A stretch of DNA of 64,000 bases from JAIBJN01 sp963775625 (GCA_963775625.1 CAVZJM010000006.1:124001-188000), one strand, 5' to 3'; positions 47,935 through 56,408 are shown, counted from the first letter of the stretch. The notes: generated by a model from the letters alone, not told the origin. A program made the numbers and translations.

Positions 47935-50900
47935 CTAGCGGCCGCCGAAGTGGTGAGCGGCCGGCATGGCGCCCCGCACTTCGGCGTCGTCCGCGACGCG
48001 GCGCGCGAGCGGCGCGAGCGAGGCGAGCTCCGACACGAGCACGTTGCGGTTGCGGTCGACCCGCTCGAAGCGGCCGCGAGCGAGCAGGAGCGGCTCGCCG
48101 CGCACGAGCGCGCGGTAACGGTCGTAAACGGGCGGCGGGACGATCAGGTTCATCTGGCCGTGCTCGTCCTCGACCAGCATGAAGACGACGCCGCTCGCCG
48201 TGGCCGGCCGCTGCCGCGCGACGGTGAGGCCGGCCACCGTGACCCGAGCGCCGTGCGGCGCCTCCTCGAGCTCAGCGCTCGACAGCACCTCCCCGGGGAG
48301 GTGCGGCCGCAGCAGCTCGAGGGGGTGCAGCCCGACGGAGAGGCTCGTGAGCCGGTAGTCGGCGAGCATCCGCTCCCAGGGTGTCTGCTCGGCCAGCTCG
48401 GGGATCTCGCTCGTCGGCTCGAGCGGAAGCGCCAGCTGCCTCTCCGTCCCGCCGGCGCCGGCGCTCACGGAGCGCGGCGCGAGCCCGAGTCGCCAGAGGA
48501 GCTGGCGCCGCGGCCAGCCGAAGGAGTCGCAGGCGCCGCTGGCGACGAGCGCCTCCAGCCCGGGCCGGTCCAACGGCGCCCGCCGCGCGAGGTCGGCGAC
48601 GCTTCCGAAGGGGCCGGCGGCCTCGCGCTCTTCCACGAGCGCGACCGCGGGCGTCTCCCCCAGGCCCTTGACGTAGCCGAGCCCCACGCGCACGGCTCCC
48701 GTCTGGAGCCGGCACCTCGCCGCGCTCCGGTTCACGTCGGGCGGCAGCACCTCGACGCCGCGGCGCTGCGCGTCCCGCACGAGGCTCGCCGGCGGGTAGA
48801 AGCCCATCGGCTGGGCGTTCAGGAGCGAGCAGAGGAACTCCTCCGGGTAGTGGTGGCGCAGCCAGGCCGACTGGTAGGCCAGGAGCGCGAAGGCGGCCGC
48901 GTGCGACTTGGGGAAGCCGAAGGAGGCGAAGCCGGCGAGCTTCGAGAAGACGAGCTCCGCGGTCTCGAGGTCGGCGCCGTTGGCCTGCGCGCCCTCGAGG
49001 AAGCGGCGCCGGTAGGCCTCCATCGCGTCCAGGCTCCGCTTGCGGCTCATCGCGCGGCGGAGCCCTTCGGCCTCCCCCACCGTGAAGCCGGCGAGGGCGA
49101 CGGCCACGTCGAGCACCTGCTCCTGGAAGATGATCGCGCCGAGCGTCTCGCGCAGCGGCTCGGCCAGCGACGGGTGGTCGTAGGGCGGCTCGTAGGCCGG
49201 GTCCTCACGCAGGCGCTGGCGCCGCTCGATGTACGGGTGCACGGCCTTGCCCTGGATCGGCCCGGGGCGCACGAGCGCCACCTGGATGGTGAGGTCGTCG
49301 AGGTTCTCGGGGCGCGTGCGCAGGAGGCTCTGCATCTGCGCGCGGCTCTCGATCTGGAAGAGGCCCACCGTGTCGGCGTCCTGGATCTCCCTGTAGACGC
49401 CCGGGTCGTCGAGCGGGATGCGGGAGAGGTCGATCGGCTTCCCGCGCAGGAGCGCGATCTGCTCGACGCACTCCTCGACGGCGGAGAGCATCCCCAGACC
49501 GAGCAGGTCGATCTTGAGGAAGCCCGCGTCGGCGCAGGAATCCTTGTCCCACTGGCAGTTCTGGCGCCCCTCCATCGCCGCGGGCTCGACCGGGACGAGC
49601 TCGACCAGCGGCCGTGACGAGATGACCATGCCGCCCGGGTGCTGCGACAGGTGGCGGGGCAGGCCGGCGATCTCACCGCAGAGCTCCCGGAACGCCCGCC
49701 AGCGCGGCGAGGCGAGGCGGGCGTCCGCGCCGGGTACGTGCTCCATCTCCTCCCCCACCTTGCGGGCGTTCCAGCCGTCGGAGACGCGCGCGAGCCGTTC
49801 CAGCTCCGCCTGTGGGAGCCCGAGCGCCTTGCCGACGTCGCGGATCGCGCCGCGGGCGCGGTAGGTGGCAAAGCTCGCCACGAGCGCGGAGTGCTCGCGG
49901 CCGTAGCGCTCGGTGACGGCGACGATCAGCTTCTCGCGGATGTCGCGCGGGAAGTCGAGATCGATGTCGGGGACCGACTCGAGCTCGCGGTTGAGGAAGC
50001 GTCCGAGCGCGAGGCCGGCGTCGACCGGGTCGACGTGCGAGAGCCCGGTCAGGTAGCAGACGATCGAGCCGACCGAGCTTCCCCGCCCGCGCCCCGGCGG
50101 CAGCAGGTGCCGCGGCGAGCCGGGGCCCCTGACCTCGGCGGCGACGTCGCGCGCGAGCTCGAGCACCTCCCAGTGGAGGAGGAAGAAGCCGGAGAGCCCG
50201 AGCTCGGCGATCAGCGCCAGTTCGCCTCGCAGGCGCTCGTCGGCGCGCGTGCGGAGCGGGTGCGGAGCATGCCGGTAGCGCTCCTCGAAGGCGCGGCGGC
50301 AGACCTCGGCCAGCTGGGCGTCGGCCGGCGTCGGTCCGTCCGAGAAGTCCGGATAGCGGTAGCCGAGCTCCTGCGTGAGGTCGAACGTGAGCCGCTCGGC
50401 CAGCTCGACAGTGGCGCGGACGGCGCCGCGATCGTCCGGGAAGCGGGCGGCGGCTTCGCGCGGGGCGAGGAGGACGCTCTCGCGGTTCCCGCGCCGCTCG
50501 GCCTCGCAGCCTTCCAGGGACGTGCGGTTCCTGATGGCGACGAGGACGTCCTGGAGACGCGTCCGGCGCGAGCGGTGCGCGTGGACGTCGCCGGTGGCGA
50601 TCGTGCGGACGCCGAGGGTCTCGGCAAGGGCTCTGAGGGCGGCGTTCCTGCGCGCGTCGCCGCGCTCGTAGGGACGCTGGAGCTCGACGTAGAAGCGGTC
50701 GCGGCCGAGCGCCTGGGCGAGGCGGGCGGCGGCGTTGGGATCCCGGACGGCGAGGCCGTGGCGGGCGCAGCCGGAGAGGCAGACGAGGCCCTCCCCCTCC
50801 TCGGCGAGCCGGGTCGGGTCGAGTCGCGGATTCAGCCGCTCGTGAGCGTGCGCGGCGGTGAGGAGCCTGCAGAGATTGGCGTACCCGCGCGACGTCTCGA

Positions 50901-51138
50901 CGAGGAGCGTGACGTGCGAGCCGTCGGCGAGCGTCACCTCGGCGCCGGTGATGGAGCGCAGGCCGAGCGCCTTCGCCGCGTACGCGAACTCGAGCGAGCC
51001 GTAGACGCCGTCGTGGTCGGTGAGCGCCAGCGCCTCGTATCCGAGCTCGACCGCGCGGGTGGCAAGCTCCTCGGGCTGCGAGGCGCCGTCGAGGAACGAG
51101 TAGGCGGAGTGGCAGTGGAGCTCGACGTACCCCGCCAC
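47935..51138 (-). CDS. dnaE2: Error-prone DNA polymerase III alpha subunit DnaE2
   Basis: A 1067-residue C-family polymerase: PHP domain at the N-terminus (ELHCHSAYSFLDGAS, LTDHDGVYG), palm with the catalytic PDIDLDFP (about residue 390), fingers with FGFPKSHAAAFALLAY, and a C-terminal OB fold (VTVAGLTVARQRP). The compact length and gene context point to DnaE2/ImuC, the translesion polymerase of the mutasome, rather than replicative DnaE1. GTG start with GAGGAG upstream. It has no LexA box of its own in the gap to the cupin gene. Confidence 0.93.
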   Translation of the reverse strand: MAGYVELHCHSAYSFLDGASQPEELATRAVELGYEALALTDHDGVYGSLEFAYAAKALGLRSITGAEVTLADGSHVTLLVETSRGYANLCRLLTAAHAHERLNPRLDPTRLAEEGEGLVCLSGCARHGLAVRDPNAAARLAQALGRDRFYVELQRPYERGDARRNAALRALAETLGVRTIATGDVHAHRSRRTRLQDVLVAIRNRTSLEGCEAERRGNRESVLLAPREAAARFPDDRGAVRATVELAERLTFDLTQELGYRYPDFSDGPTPADAQLAEVCRRAFEERYRHAPHPLRTRADERLRGELALIAELGLSGFFLLHWEVLELARDVAAEVRGPGSPRHLLPPGRGRGSSVGSIVCYLTGLSHVDPVDAGLALGRFLNRELESVPDIDLDFPRDIREKLIVAVTERYGREHSALVASFATYRARGAIRDVGKALGLPQAELERLARVSDGWNARKVGEEMEHVPGADARLASPRWRAFRELCGEIAGLPRHLSQHPGGMVISSRPLVELVPVEPAAMEGRQNCQWDKDSCADAGFLKIDLLGLGMLSAVEECVEQIALLRGKPIDLSRIPLDDPGVYREIQDADTVGLFQIESRAQMQSLLRTRPENLDDLTIQVALVRPGPIQGKAVHPYIERRQRLREDPAYEPPYDHPSLAEPLRETLGAIIFQEQVLDVAVALAGFTVGEAEGLRRAMSRKRSLDAMEAYRRRFLEGAQANGADLETAELVFSKLAGFASFGFPKSHAAAFALLAYQSAWLRHHYPEEFLCSLLNAQPMGFYPPASLVRDAQRRGVEVLPPDVNRSAARCRLQTGAVRVGLGYVKGLGETPAVALVEEREAAGPFGSVADLARRAPLDRPGLEALVASGACDSFGWPRRQLLWRLGLAPRSVSAGAGGTERQLALPLEPTSEIPELAEQTPWERMLADYRLTSLSVGLHPLELLRPHLPGEVLSSAELEEAPHGARVTVAGLTVARQRPATASGVVFMLVEDEHGQMNLIVPPPVYDRYRALVRGEPLLLARGRFERVDRNRNVLVSELASLAPLARRVADDAEVRGAMPAAHHFGGR

Positions 51139-51239
51139 GCTCTCCTCACTCCCCCGTCACGCTTCCGGCACGGTGTGTCACAGACACGCGCGCTCTTCCT
51201 CGTTACGCTGGAAAGCGGGTGGTGGGAGAGGGGTGCCCC

Positions 51240-51245
51240 TAGAGT
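51240..51245 (+). promoter_or_regulatory. -10 TAGAGT, leaderless promoter of cupin gene
   Basis: TAGAGT ends 7 nt before GTG 51253, which favours that start over the ATG at 51280. Confidence 0.5.
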
Positions 51246-51252
51246 TAACGGA

Positions 51253-52137
51253 GTGCCCGGGGAGCCGACACCGACTCCGATGGACGAGGCGATCGTCAAC
51301 GGGCCCGGCGAGGGCGAACTGCTTCGGGGCAAGGACCGCACGTTCCTCATCAAGGTCGCGCACCCGGAGCTCAGCCTGATCGAGTACGACGCCGGCCCGG
51401 ACTACGCCGGCGCGAGCCCCCACTACCACGAGCGCCACACGGACGCGTTCTACGTCCTCGCAGGCGAGCTCGAGTTCACCCTTGGCCGCGAGGCCGTCCT
51501 CGCCCCGGCCGGGACGGCGGTGGTCGCACCGCCGGGCGTCGTCCATGCCTTCACGAACGCGAGCGGCGGCCGCGTTCGCTTCCTCAACGTTCACGCCCCC
51601 GACGCCGGCTTCGCTGACTACATCCGCGCCGCCACTCGCGGCGAGCGCGCCACCTTCGACAGCGTCGACGTCGACGGGCCGCAGGAGCCCGGCGGGGGCA
51701 CCGTCCTCGGCCCCGGCGAGGGCACGGCCTACGAGGTCGGCACGGCCACCTCTCTCTTCAAGGCGACCAGGGAGGCGACCGCAGGCTTCTTCTCCCTCGC
51801 CGAGGTCACGATCCAGCCAGGGACGAGCGGGCCTCCACCCCACTCCCATCGGGAGCTCCTGGACTCGTTCTACGTCCTCGAGGGGACGCTGACCATCCGG
51901 GTCGGCGTCGAGGAGGTCGACGCGCCCACCGGGACGTACGCGTGCGTTCCGCCGGGCGTCGTCCACACGTTCGCCAACCGGAGCGCCGGGCCCGTGCGCT
52001 TCCTCAACCTCAACACGCCCGGAGGCTGGGAGGACTACATCCGCGACCTGGCCGCCGCGACGCCCGCGGACGGACAGCCCGACCCGCGGCTCATGGGCGA
52101 GATCCTCGCCCGACACGACCTCGCGCTGCTCGACTAG
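51253..52137 (+). CDS. Double-cupin protein
   Basis: A 294-residue protein with two cupin barrels: metal motif one at about residues 55-70 (PHYHERHTDAFYVLAGELEF) and two at about 195-215 (PPHSHRELLDSFYVLEGTLT), each followed by GVVHxFxN. Both His sets are intact, so it should bind metal as a dioxygenase, isomerase or sensor. It lies between dnaE2 and imuB on the opposite strand. Start chosen at GTG 51253 because of the leaderless -10; ATG 51280 is the alternative. Confidence 0.8.
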   Translation: MPGEPTPTPMDEAIVNGPGEGELLRGKDRTFLIKVAHPELSLIEYDAGPDYAGASPHYHERHTDAFYVLAGELEFTLGREAVLAPAGTAVVAPPGVVHAFTNASGGRVRFLNVHAPDAGFADYIRAATRGERATFDSVDVDGPQEPGGGTVLGPGEGTAYEVGTATSLFKATREATAGFFSLAEVTIQPGTSGPPPHSHRELLDSFYVLEGTLTIRVGVEEVDAPTGTYACVPPGVVHTFANRSAGPVRFLNLNTPGGWEDYIRDLAAATPADGQPDPRLMGEILARHDLALLD

Positions 52138-52358
52138 GCGCTCTGCCGGAACCACTCGCCGCTCGCCTCGTCCCGGAAGACCACGACGTTTCGCCCGCTC
52201 TCGAGCAGCGCCTCGAAGTAGCGCCGCTCCACCGGCTCCTCCGTCCACCAGCGGTCGTCCACCCGCCACTCCTCGCGCAGCTCGGCCACGCGCGCCCTGT
52301 CGATCGTCGCCGGTACCCCGTCCTCGCAGGCCACGAGCGCAGGGCGCGGCTCGTTCAG
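52134..52358 (-). CDS. DUF6504-like small protein of the mutasome locus
   Basis: A 66-74 residue protein related to the DUF6504 family, common next to imuB and dnaE2 in actinobacteria, with the core EEWRVDDRWWTEEPVERRYF and VFRDEASGEWFRQ. The GTG at 52334 is a possible start, but family similarity (NEPRP) extends upstream to a CTG at 52358 that overlaps the imuB stop as CTGA; I use the CTG. There is no strong Shine-Dalgarno before it, so the start is less sure than that at 32259. Confidence 0.7.
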   Translation of the reverse strand: MNEPRPALVACEDGVPATIDRARVAELREEWRVDDRWWTEEPVERRYFEALLESGRNVVVFRDEASGEWFRQSA

Positions 52359-53539
52359 TCGTCGCGCGGAACGAGAATTGCCCGGGTCTCCGGGATGCGC
52401 GACCACGGCGCGACCTCCACTACGGTGCAGACCGCCTCCAGTCCCACCGCCGCGCGCGCCTGCCGGAGCCCCACGCGCAGGCGCTCCCGCAGACGGCTGC
52501 CGCGCGGGCGGATGAGCTCGGCCTGCGTCCCTACCGACTCCGTCAGCTCCCCCAGTTCGAGCCGCAGCTCCGCCGTCGGCGCCGGCAGCTCCGCGAGCTT
52601 GGACTGGAGTGCGAGCCGAAGGCGGTCGGGCTCCGCCGTCGGCTCGCGCAGCGTCAGCGAGCGCCGCCAGGAGCCTCCCCCGACGAGCTTCGCCGAGAGG
52701 GCGAGCTGTCGCGGGGCCCGGCCGGCCCGCTCCGGGCGGGCGAGCAGGCGCTCGACGAGCGCCGCCAGCGCTCGCGCGAGCGTGAGCTCGTTCGCCACCG
52801 GCTCCGGGAAGGAGAGCGTCTCGGTGATCTCGGCGGGCGGGCGGCGCGGCTCGACGGAGGCGCCCCCTTCGCCCCGGGCGAGCTGCCATGCCTCCGCACC
52901 GTCCGCCCCGAGCCGGTCCGCGACCGCCGCCCCGGGCAGCCGCGCCAGCTCGCCGAGCCGCTTGACCCCGAGCTCCGAGAGCTCCTCCCGCCGCTCCGGC
53001 GAGAGCGGGAGCAGATCGAGCGGGAGCGGCTCGAGGAAGAGGTGCGCCTCGCCGTCGTCGATGACGAGCGCCCGGCCGGCCGGCGCCACGGTCGCCGCCG
53101 CCAGCGCCGCGAAGCGCCGGGAGGCCGCCCCCACACGAGCCCCCCACTCCTTCCCGACCGCGTCGAGCGCGCGCCGGAGCGCCTGCTCGAGACCTCCGGC
53201 CAGCCGCTCCACCCCCCGCGTCTCGAAGTAGGCGCAGCCCGGCTCGGCCGGCTCGACCGCGAAGCCCGCCTCTTCGAGTCGCCGCAACACGACTTCCCAG
53301 GCCTCCTCCACCCCCGCCGGGTCCTGCTCGACGAGCTCCAGCCGCGGGCACATGGAGAGTGCCTCGGAGAGCCGCATCCCCGGCCGCACTCCGGCTTCGT
53401 GGGCGGCACGGGTGCAGGATCCGATGAGCGGCCGCGTCCCGGGCAACGGCGCGAGCGCGACCGGCTTCCCCTTCAGCTCGGGCCGCCGGAGCAGCGGAGC
53501 CCTGAGGGAGAAGCCCGGGATCGAGAGACAGGCGACCAT
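52355..53539 (-). CDS. imuB: ImuB, Y-family polymerase-like mutasome protein
   Basis: A 394-residue Y-family polymerase homologue. The N-terminus VACLSIPGFSLRAPLL and GCAYFETRGVERL stand where DinB has the catalytic DxD and SIDE motifs, so the acidic residues are lost, as expected for ImuB, which acts as a hub between the beta clamp and DnaE2. A helix-hairpin-helix (ELGVKRLGELARLPGAAV) and little-finger domain follow. ATG 53539, no Shine-Dalgarno. Two LexA-type boxes lie at 53542-53570. No imuA' gene is adjacent. Confidence 0.9.
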   Translation of the reverse strand: MVACLSIPGFSLRAPLLRRPELKGKPVALAPLPGTRPLIGSCTRAAHEAGVRPGMRLSEALSMCPRLELVEQDPAGVEEAWEVVLRRLEEAGFAVEPAEPGCAYFETRGVERLAGGLEQALRRALDAVGKEWGARVGAASRRFAALAAATVAPAGRALVIDDGEAHLFLEPLPLDLLPLSPERREELSELGVKRLGELARLPGAAVADRLGADGAEAWQLARGEGGASVEPRRPPAEITETLSFPEPVANELTLARALAALVERLLARPERAGRAPRQLALSAKLVGGGSWRRSLTLREPTAEPDRLRLALQSKLAELPAPTAELRLELGELTESVGTQAELIRPRGSRLRERLRVGLRQARAAVGLEAVCTVVEVAPWSRIPETRAILVPRDD

Positions 53540-53541
53540 GG

Positions 53542-53570
53542 GAACGTCTGTTCTACACGAACACACGTTC
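53542..53570 (-). promoter_or_regulatory. Two tandem LexA (SOS) boxes
   Basis: GAAC-GTCT-GTTC (53542-53553) and GAAC-ACAC-GTTC (53559-53570) are both perfect GAAC-N4-GTTC actinobacterial-type SOS boxes, 17 bp centre to centre. They cover the -10 region and spacer of the imuB promoter. Confidence 0.8.
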
Positions 53571-53579
53571 TCCTGTCAA
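53550..53579 (-). promoter_or_regulatory. imuB: imuB promoter TTGACA-18-TAGAAC
   Basis: Minus strand: TTGACA (53574-53579), 18-bp spacer, TAGAAC (53550-53555), putting transcription start within a few bases of the ATG at 53539 and under both LexA boxes. Confidence 0.6.
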
Positions 53580-53694
53580 GCGTCGGAAAGTTTTTCCTCT
53601 GTGCGCGCCCCTGCGGCAGCCTCGCGCAACCAGCTCGGCCGCCTTCATCCGAACCGCCTCAGCTCGGCGTAAGGCTTCGCCTCGACCCGCGCGC

Positions 53695-53700
53695 TAGGCT
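53695..53700 (+). promoter_or_regulatory. -10 TAGGCT, leaderless promoter
   Basis: TAGGCT ends 6 nt before the ATG at 53707. Confidence 0.5.
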
Positions 53701-53706
53701 GGGGCA

Positions 53707-54264
53707 ATGCAGACCGGGGAGGTCGGAATCGAGATCACGCCGATCCTCGCTGCCCCCTCGCTCGAATCGAAGTGCGCCGCTCAGCTCGACGCGCTCCTGC
53801 GCCGCACCTGCCTGATCGCCCGCGCGCTGACCGGCGCCGAGCAAGCGGCCCTCAAGCTCTGGGTCGGCGAGGACTCGTCGCAGGCGCGCAAGTACTTCAG
53901 CCTGAGCGAGAAGTACGCCGCGTTCCGCGACTTCCGAGTCGACCCGAAGGGCTACGGCCTGCACGGGATTGCGATCCCACCCGGCGAGGTCGTCCGCCTG
54001 ACCGAAGCCGAGGTACTGTCGCATCCGCTCTACCGCGGCTTCGGCCCGCTCGCGGACGCCCACCCGCCCATGCGGGGATGGCTGGCCACGAGCGTCTGCG
54101 GCGGCGACGACGGTCGAATCTACGGTCTGCTGCAGCTGAGCGACAAGAGCGGCGGGCGCGACTTCGACAAATCCGACGAGACGAACATCCACGAGCTCGC
54201 GGCTCTGATCGGCGAAGCGCTCGACGCGCTACGACTGGCCGCGCAGCAGCCGGGTAACGCTTGA
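53707..54264 (+). CDS. GAF-domain protein
   Basis: A 185-residue protein consisting of one GAF-type sensor domain (about 20-175; LLRRTCLIARALTGAEQAAL, then PPMRGWLATSVCGGDDGRIYGLLQL and the terminal helix). There is no output domain. Such single-GAF proteins can bind small ligands or haem. Leaderless start after TAGGCT. Divergent from imuB; no evident functional link. Confidence 0.75.
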   Translation: MQTGEVGIEITPILAAPSLESKCAAQLDALLRRTCLIARALTGAEQAALKLWVGEDSSQARKYFSLSEKYAAFRDFRVDPKGYGLHGIAIPPGEVVRLTEAEVLSHPLYRGFGPLADAHPPMRGWLATSVCGGDDGRIYGLLQLSDKSGGRDFDKSDETNIHELAALIGEALDALRLAAQQPGNA

Positions 54265-54422
54265 ATGGCGCGTGGTCGTTGTTGAGGTAGATCGTTAGGA
54301 CCGGCTTCGCTCCGAGGGCAGGCAGCGCCTGGGGTGGTGCCTCCTATGCCGTCAAGGAAAGGGCGCGTTCCGCCGAGCCGGCCCTGTCTCCCGTCCAGGC
54401 CTCCCGGAGGAGCCGTAGCCGC

Positions 54423-54836
54423 TCAGTTGTCGATGGCGGGCGCTCCCGCGTACTCCTCGTCGGTGACGTGCGCGCCCCAGGTCGCGGTGTTTCCTTCCTC
54501 GTCGACCTGGAGCAGCGCGAGGTGGGTCATGAACCGCGTCGCCGTGGCGCCGTGCCAGTGCTCCTCGCCCGGCTCGAAGAAGACGCGGTCGCCGGGGCGG
54601 ATGACCTCGACCGGGCCGCCCCGCCGCTGTGCTAGGCCGACGCCCTCGAGGACGTAGATCGTCTGGCCGTTCGGGTGCGTGTGCCAGGCGGTGCGTGCGC
54701 CGGGTGTGAAATGGACGCTGCTCGCGCTCAGGCGCGAGGCGCCCGACGGCGCGGCCACCGCGTCGAGGTAGACCGCGCCGGTGAACCACTCGCTCGGCCC
54801 CGCCGTCGTCTCGATGCTGCTCCTCGTGATCTGCAT
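54423..54836 (-). CDS. Single-domain cupin protein
   Basis: A 137-residue cupin with metal residues in ARTAWHTHPNGQTIYVLEG (about 45-63) and EEHWHGATATRFMTHLAL. It resembles manganese cupins of the mandelonitrile-lyase/carboxymuconolactone-associated type; substrate unknown. ATG 54836 with GGAG 8 nt upstream decides the start. Confidence 0.85.
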   Translation of the reverse strand: MQITRSSIETTAGPSEWFTGAVYLDAVAAPSGASRLSASSVHFTPGARTAWHTHPNGQTIYVLEGVGLAQRRGGPVEVIRPGDRVFFEPGEEHWHGATATRFMTHLALLQVDEEGNTATWGAHVTDEEYAGAPAIDN

Positions 54837-54962
54837 GGTGGTCTCCTGATCGTCTCGACTGGCCTGGTAGCGCGTCGGCACCTGCAGCGCGGTCTGCGCT
54901 AGCCGAGTGCGGCGACGCGGTCGCTCGAATTCCCCACGGGCGATCGGCCGTCGCGTGGCTAT

Positions 54963-55331
54963 TCAAGCACTGGGGCCCTGCGCGTAGGGCGCCGAGACGT
55001 ACTTGGGCACGACCATCGCCCAGGCGTTCAGGACGAGCTCGCGCATCTCCTCCTCGCCGATCGCGCTCAGTCGCACGCAGGCCCAGTGGTAGCGCATGTC
55101 GGACTTGCCGGGGAACATGAACTTCTCCGGCTCGTTCTCGACGAGCGCCTGGCGCCACTCCTTGGGGAAGCCGAACCCCATGACCGTCTCGTCGCGTGAG
55201 AAGTCGACGAAGACGATCTGCCCGACCCGGAACTTGATGCGGCCGCGGACGAAGGCCTCGTAGGCCCGCGGCAGGGTGAGCGCGTAGTCGCGCACGTCGG
55301 CGACCGTCACCCCCGTCGAGCGCTTGCCCAT
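54963..55331 (-). CDS. MmcQ/YjbR family DNA-binding-like protein
   Basis: A 122-residue protein of the MmcQ/YjbR double-winged fold with the typical SVxDVRDYALTLPRAYEA start and KFMFPGKSDMRYHWACVRLS core. Function of the family is unclear. ATG 55331 lies 6 nt after TAGAGT, so the transcript is probably leaderless. Confidence 0.85.
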   Translation of the reverse strand: MGKRSTGVTVADVRDYALTLPRAYEAFVRGRIKFRVGQIVFVDFSRDETVMGFGFPKEWRQALVENEPEKFMFPGKSDMRYHWACVRLSAIGEEEMRELVLNAWAMVVPKYVSAPYAQGPSA

Positions 55332-55337
55332 CCGACC

Positions 55338-55343
55338 ACTCTA
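55338..55343 (-). promoter_or_regulatory. -10 TAGAGT, leaderless promoter
   Basis: TAGAGT (minus strand) ends 6 nt before the ATG at 55331. Confidence 0.5.
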
Positions 55344-55361
55344 GGAGGGTTGCGAGCCCGA

Positions 55362-55568
55362 CTACTTCCGCGCCAGCATCACCTCCGTCGCCTTGACGAT
55401 GACGACGACCTCGTCGCCCGCTTGCAGACCCAACCGCTCGGCGCTTCCGCGCGTGATAGCCGCGACCACCTCCTGACCGCCCACGTCGGCGGTCACCTCC
55501 GCCATGATCGTCCCGAGCTTGACGTCCTTGATCGTGGCGTCCAGCTGGTTTCTCGCGCTCAGCTCCAT
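55362..55568 (-). CDS. Single-domain molybdopterin-binding (Mop/TOBE) protein
   Basis: A 68-residue protein that is one Mop domain: MELSARNQLDATIKDVKLGT, then VVAAITRGSAERLGLQAGD. Molbindins of this kind store molybdate or tungstate as hexamers. It starts 21 bp after modA and probably shares its transcript. The Shine-Dalgarno GGGAGG fits either the ATG 55568 or a GTG two codons earlier. Confidence 0.88.
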   Translation of the reverse strand: MELSARNQLDATIKDVKLGTIMAEVTADVGGQEVVAAITRGSAERLGLQAGDEVVVIVKATEVMLARK

Positions 55569-55589
55569 GTGCACAGCACCTCCCTGCCT

Positions 55590-56351
55590 CTAGGGGATGA
55601 TGAAGCCGGCGGCCTCGAGCTGCTCCTGGCCGGCAGGGCTGAGAACCTCGTCGACGAACGCCTGCGCGCCCTCCTTGTTCTCGCTCGCAGTGACCACGGC
55701 GATCTGGTACTCGATCGGAGGCTGCGAGCCCTCGGGCAGCTCGATCACCGTGACGTCGTCGCCCGCGACGGCCGCGTCGGTCGCGTACACGAAGCCCGCG
55801 TCCGCCTCGCCCAGCGAAACCTTGCCGACGACGCCCTTGACGTCGTCCTCGTTCGAGACGACGTTGTCGAGGGCGGCGGTGAGGTCGAGGTCCTCGAGCA
55901 CCTGGCGAGTGTAGTCGCCGACCGGCACGCCCTCGGCCGCGATCACGAGCTTCACGCCGGGATCGGTCACGTCGGCGAGCTCCTCGATCCCGGCGGGGTT
56001 GTCGGTGGGGACGATCAGGACCAGGCGGTTGGACGCGAACGTGACGGGCTGCTCGACGAGTCCCTCGTCGAAGAGCTCCTGGGGGTACTTGGAACTCGCG
56101 GCTGCGTAGACGTCCGCCGGCGCGCCCTCACGAATCTGCGTCGCAAGCTCGTCCGAGCCGGCGAAGTTGTACTGCGGCGCCGGGTCGATCTCCGGAAACA
56201 CCTCCGTAAGCGAGGCCGCGGCGTACACCGTGATGGCGCTCTCCTCCGTCGCGCCGGTGTCGCCACCCTGCGCCTCGTCGTCGTCACCCCCGCAGGCGGC
56301 GATAGCGAGGAGAAGAGCCAGGACAAGGGTCAACCAGGCGAGCCTGCGCAT
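55590..56351 (-). CDS. modA: Molybdate ABC transporter substrate-binding protein
   Basis: A 253-residue exported lipoprotein: lipobox IAACGG (Cys 20) and a two-lobe periplasmic-binding-type fold (ITVYAAASLTEVFPEI; GFVYATDAAVAGDDV). It delivers molybdate or tungstate to the ModBC permease encoded divergently. Strong AAGGAGG 7 nt before the ATG. It shares the operator region 56377-56408 with the regulator gene. Confidence 0.93.
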   Translation of the reverse strand: MRRLAWLTLVLALLLAIAACGGDDDEAQGGDTGATEESAITVYAAASLTEVFPEIDPAPQYNFAGSDELATQIREGAPADVYAAASSKYPQELFDEGLVEQPVTFASNRLVLIVPTDNPAGIEELADVTDPGVKLVIAAEGVPVGDYTRQVLEDLDLTAALDNVVSNEDDVKGVVGKVSLGEADAGFVYATDAAVAGDDVTVIELPEGSQPPIEYQIAVVTASENKEGAQAFVDEVLSPAGQEQLEAAGFIIP

Positions 56352-56363
56352 GCACGAGCCTCC

Positions 56364-56392
56364 TTGACAACGGGCCTAGGCATGCCAACAAT
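56364..56392 (+). promoter_or_regulatory. Promoter of the HTH-Mop/modB/modC operon
   Basis: TTGACA (56364-56369), 17-bp spacer, AACAAT (56387-56392). The spacer and -10 are covered by the palindromic operator at 56377-56408. Confidence 0.5.
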
Positions 56393-56408
56393 GCCTAGGC
56401 AATGCCTA
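56377..56408. promoter_or_regulatory. Nested palindromic operator of the mod locus
   Basis: Half-sites TAGGCAT (56377-56383), ATGCCTA (56391-56397) and ATGCCTA (56402-56408): the first two form a perfect inverted repeat with 7-bp spacer, and TAGGCA-A-TGCCTA (56396-56408) is a second perfect inverted repeat. Likely binding site of the adjacent HTH-Mop regulator. Confidence 0.65.
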
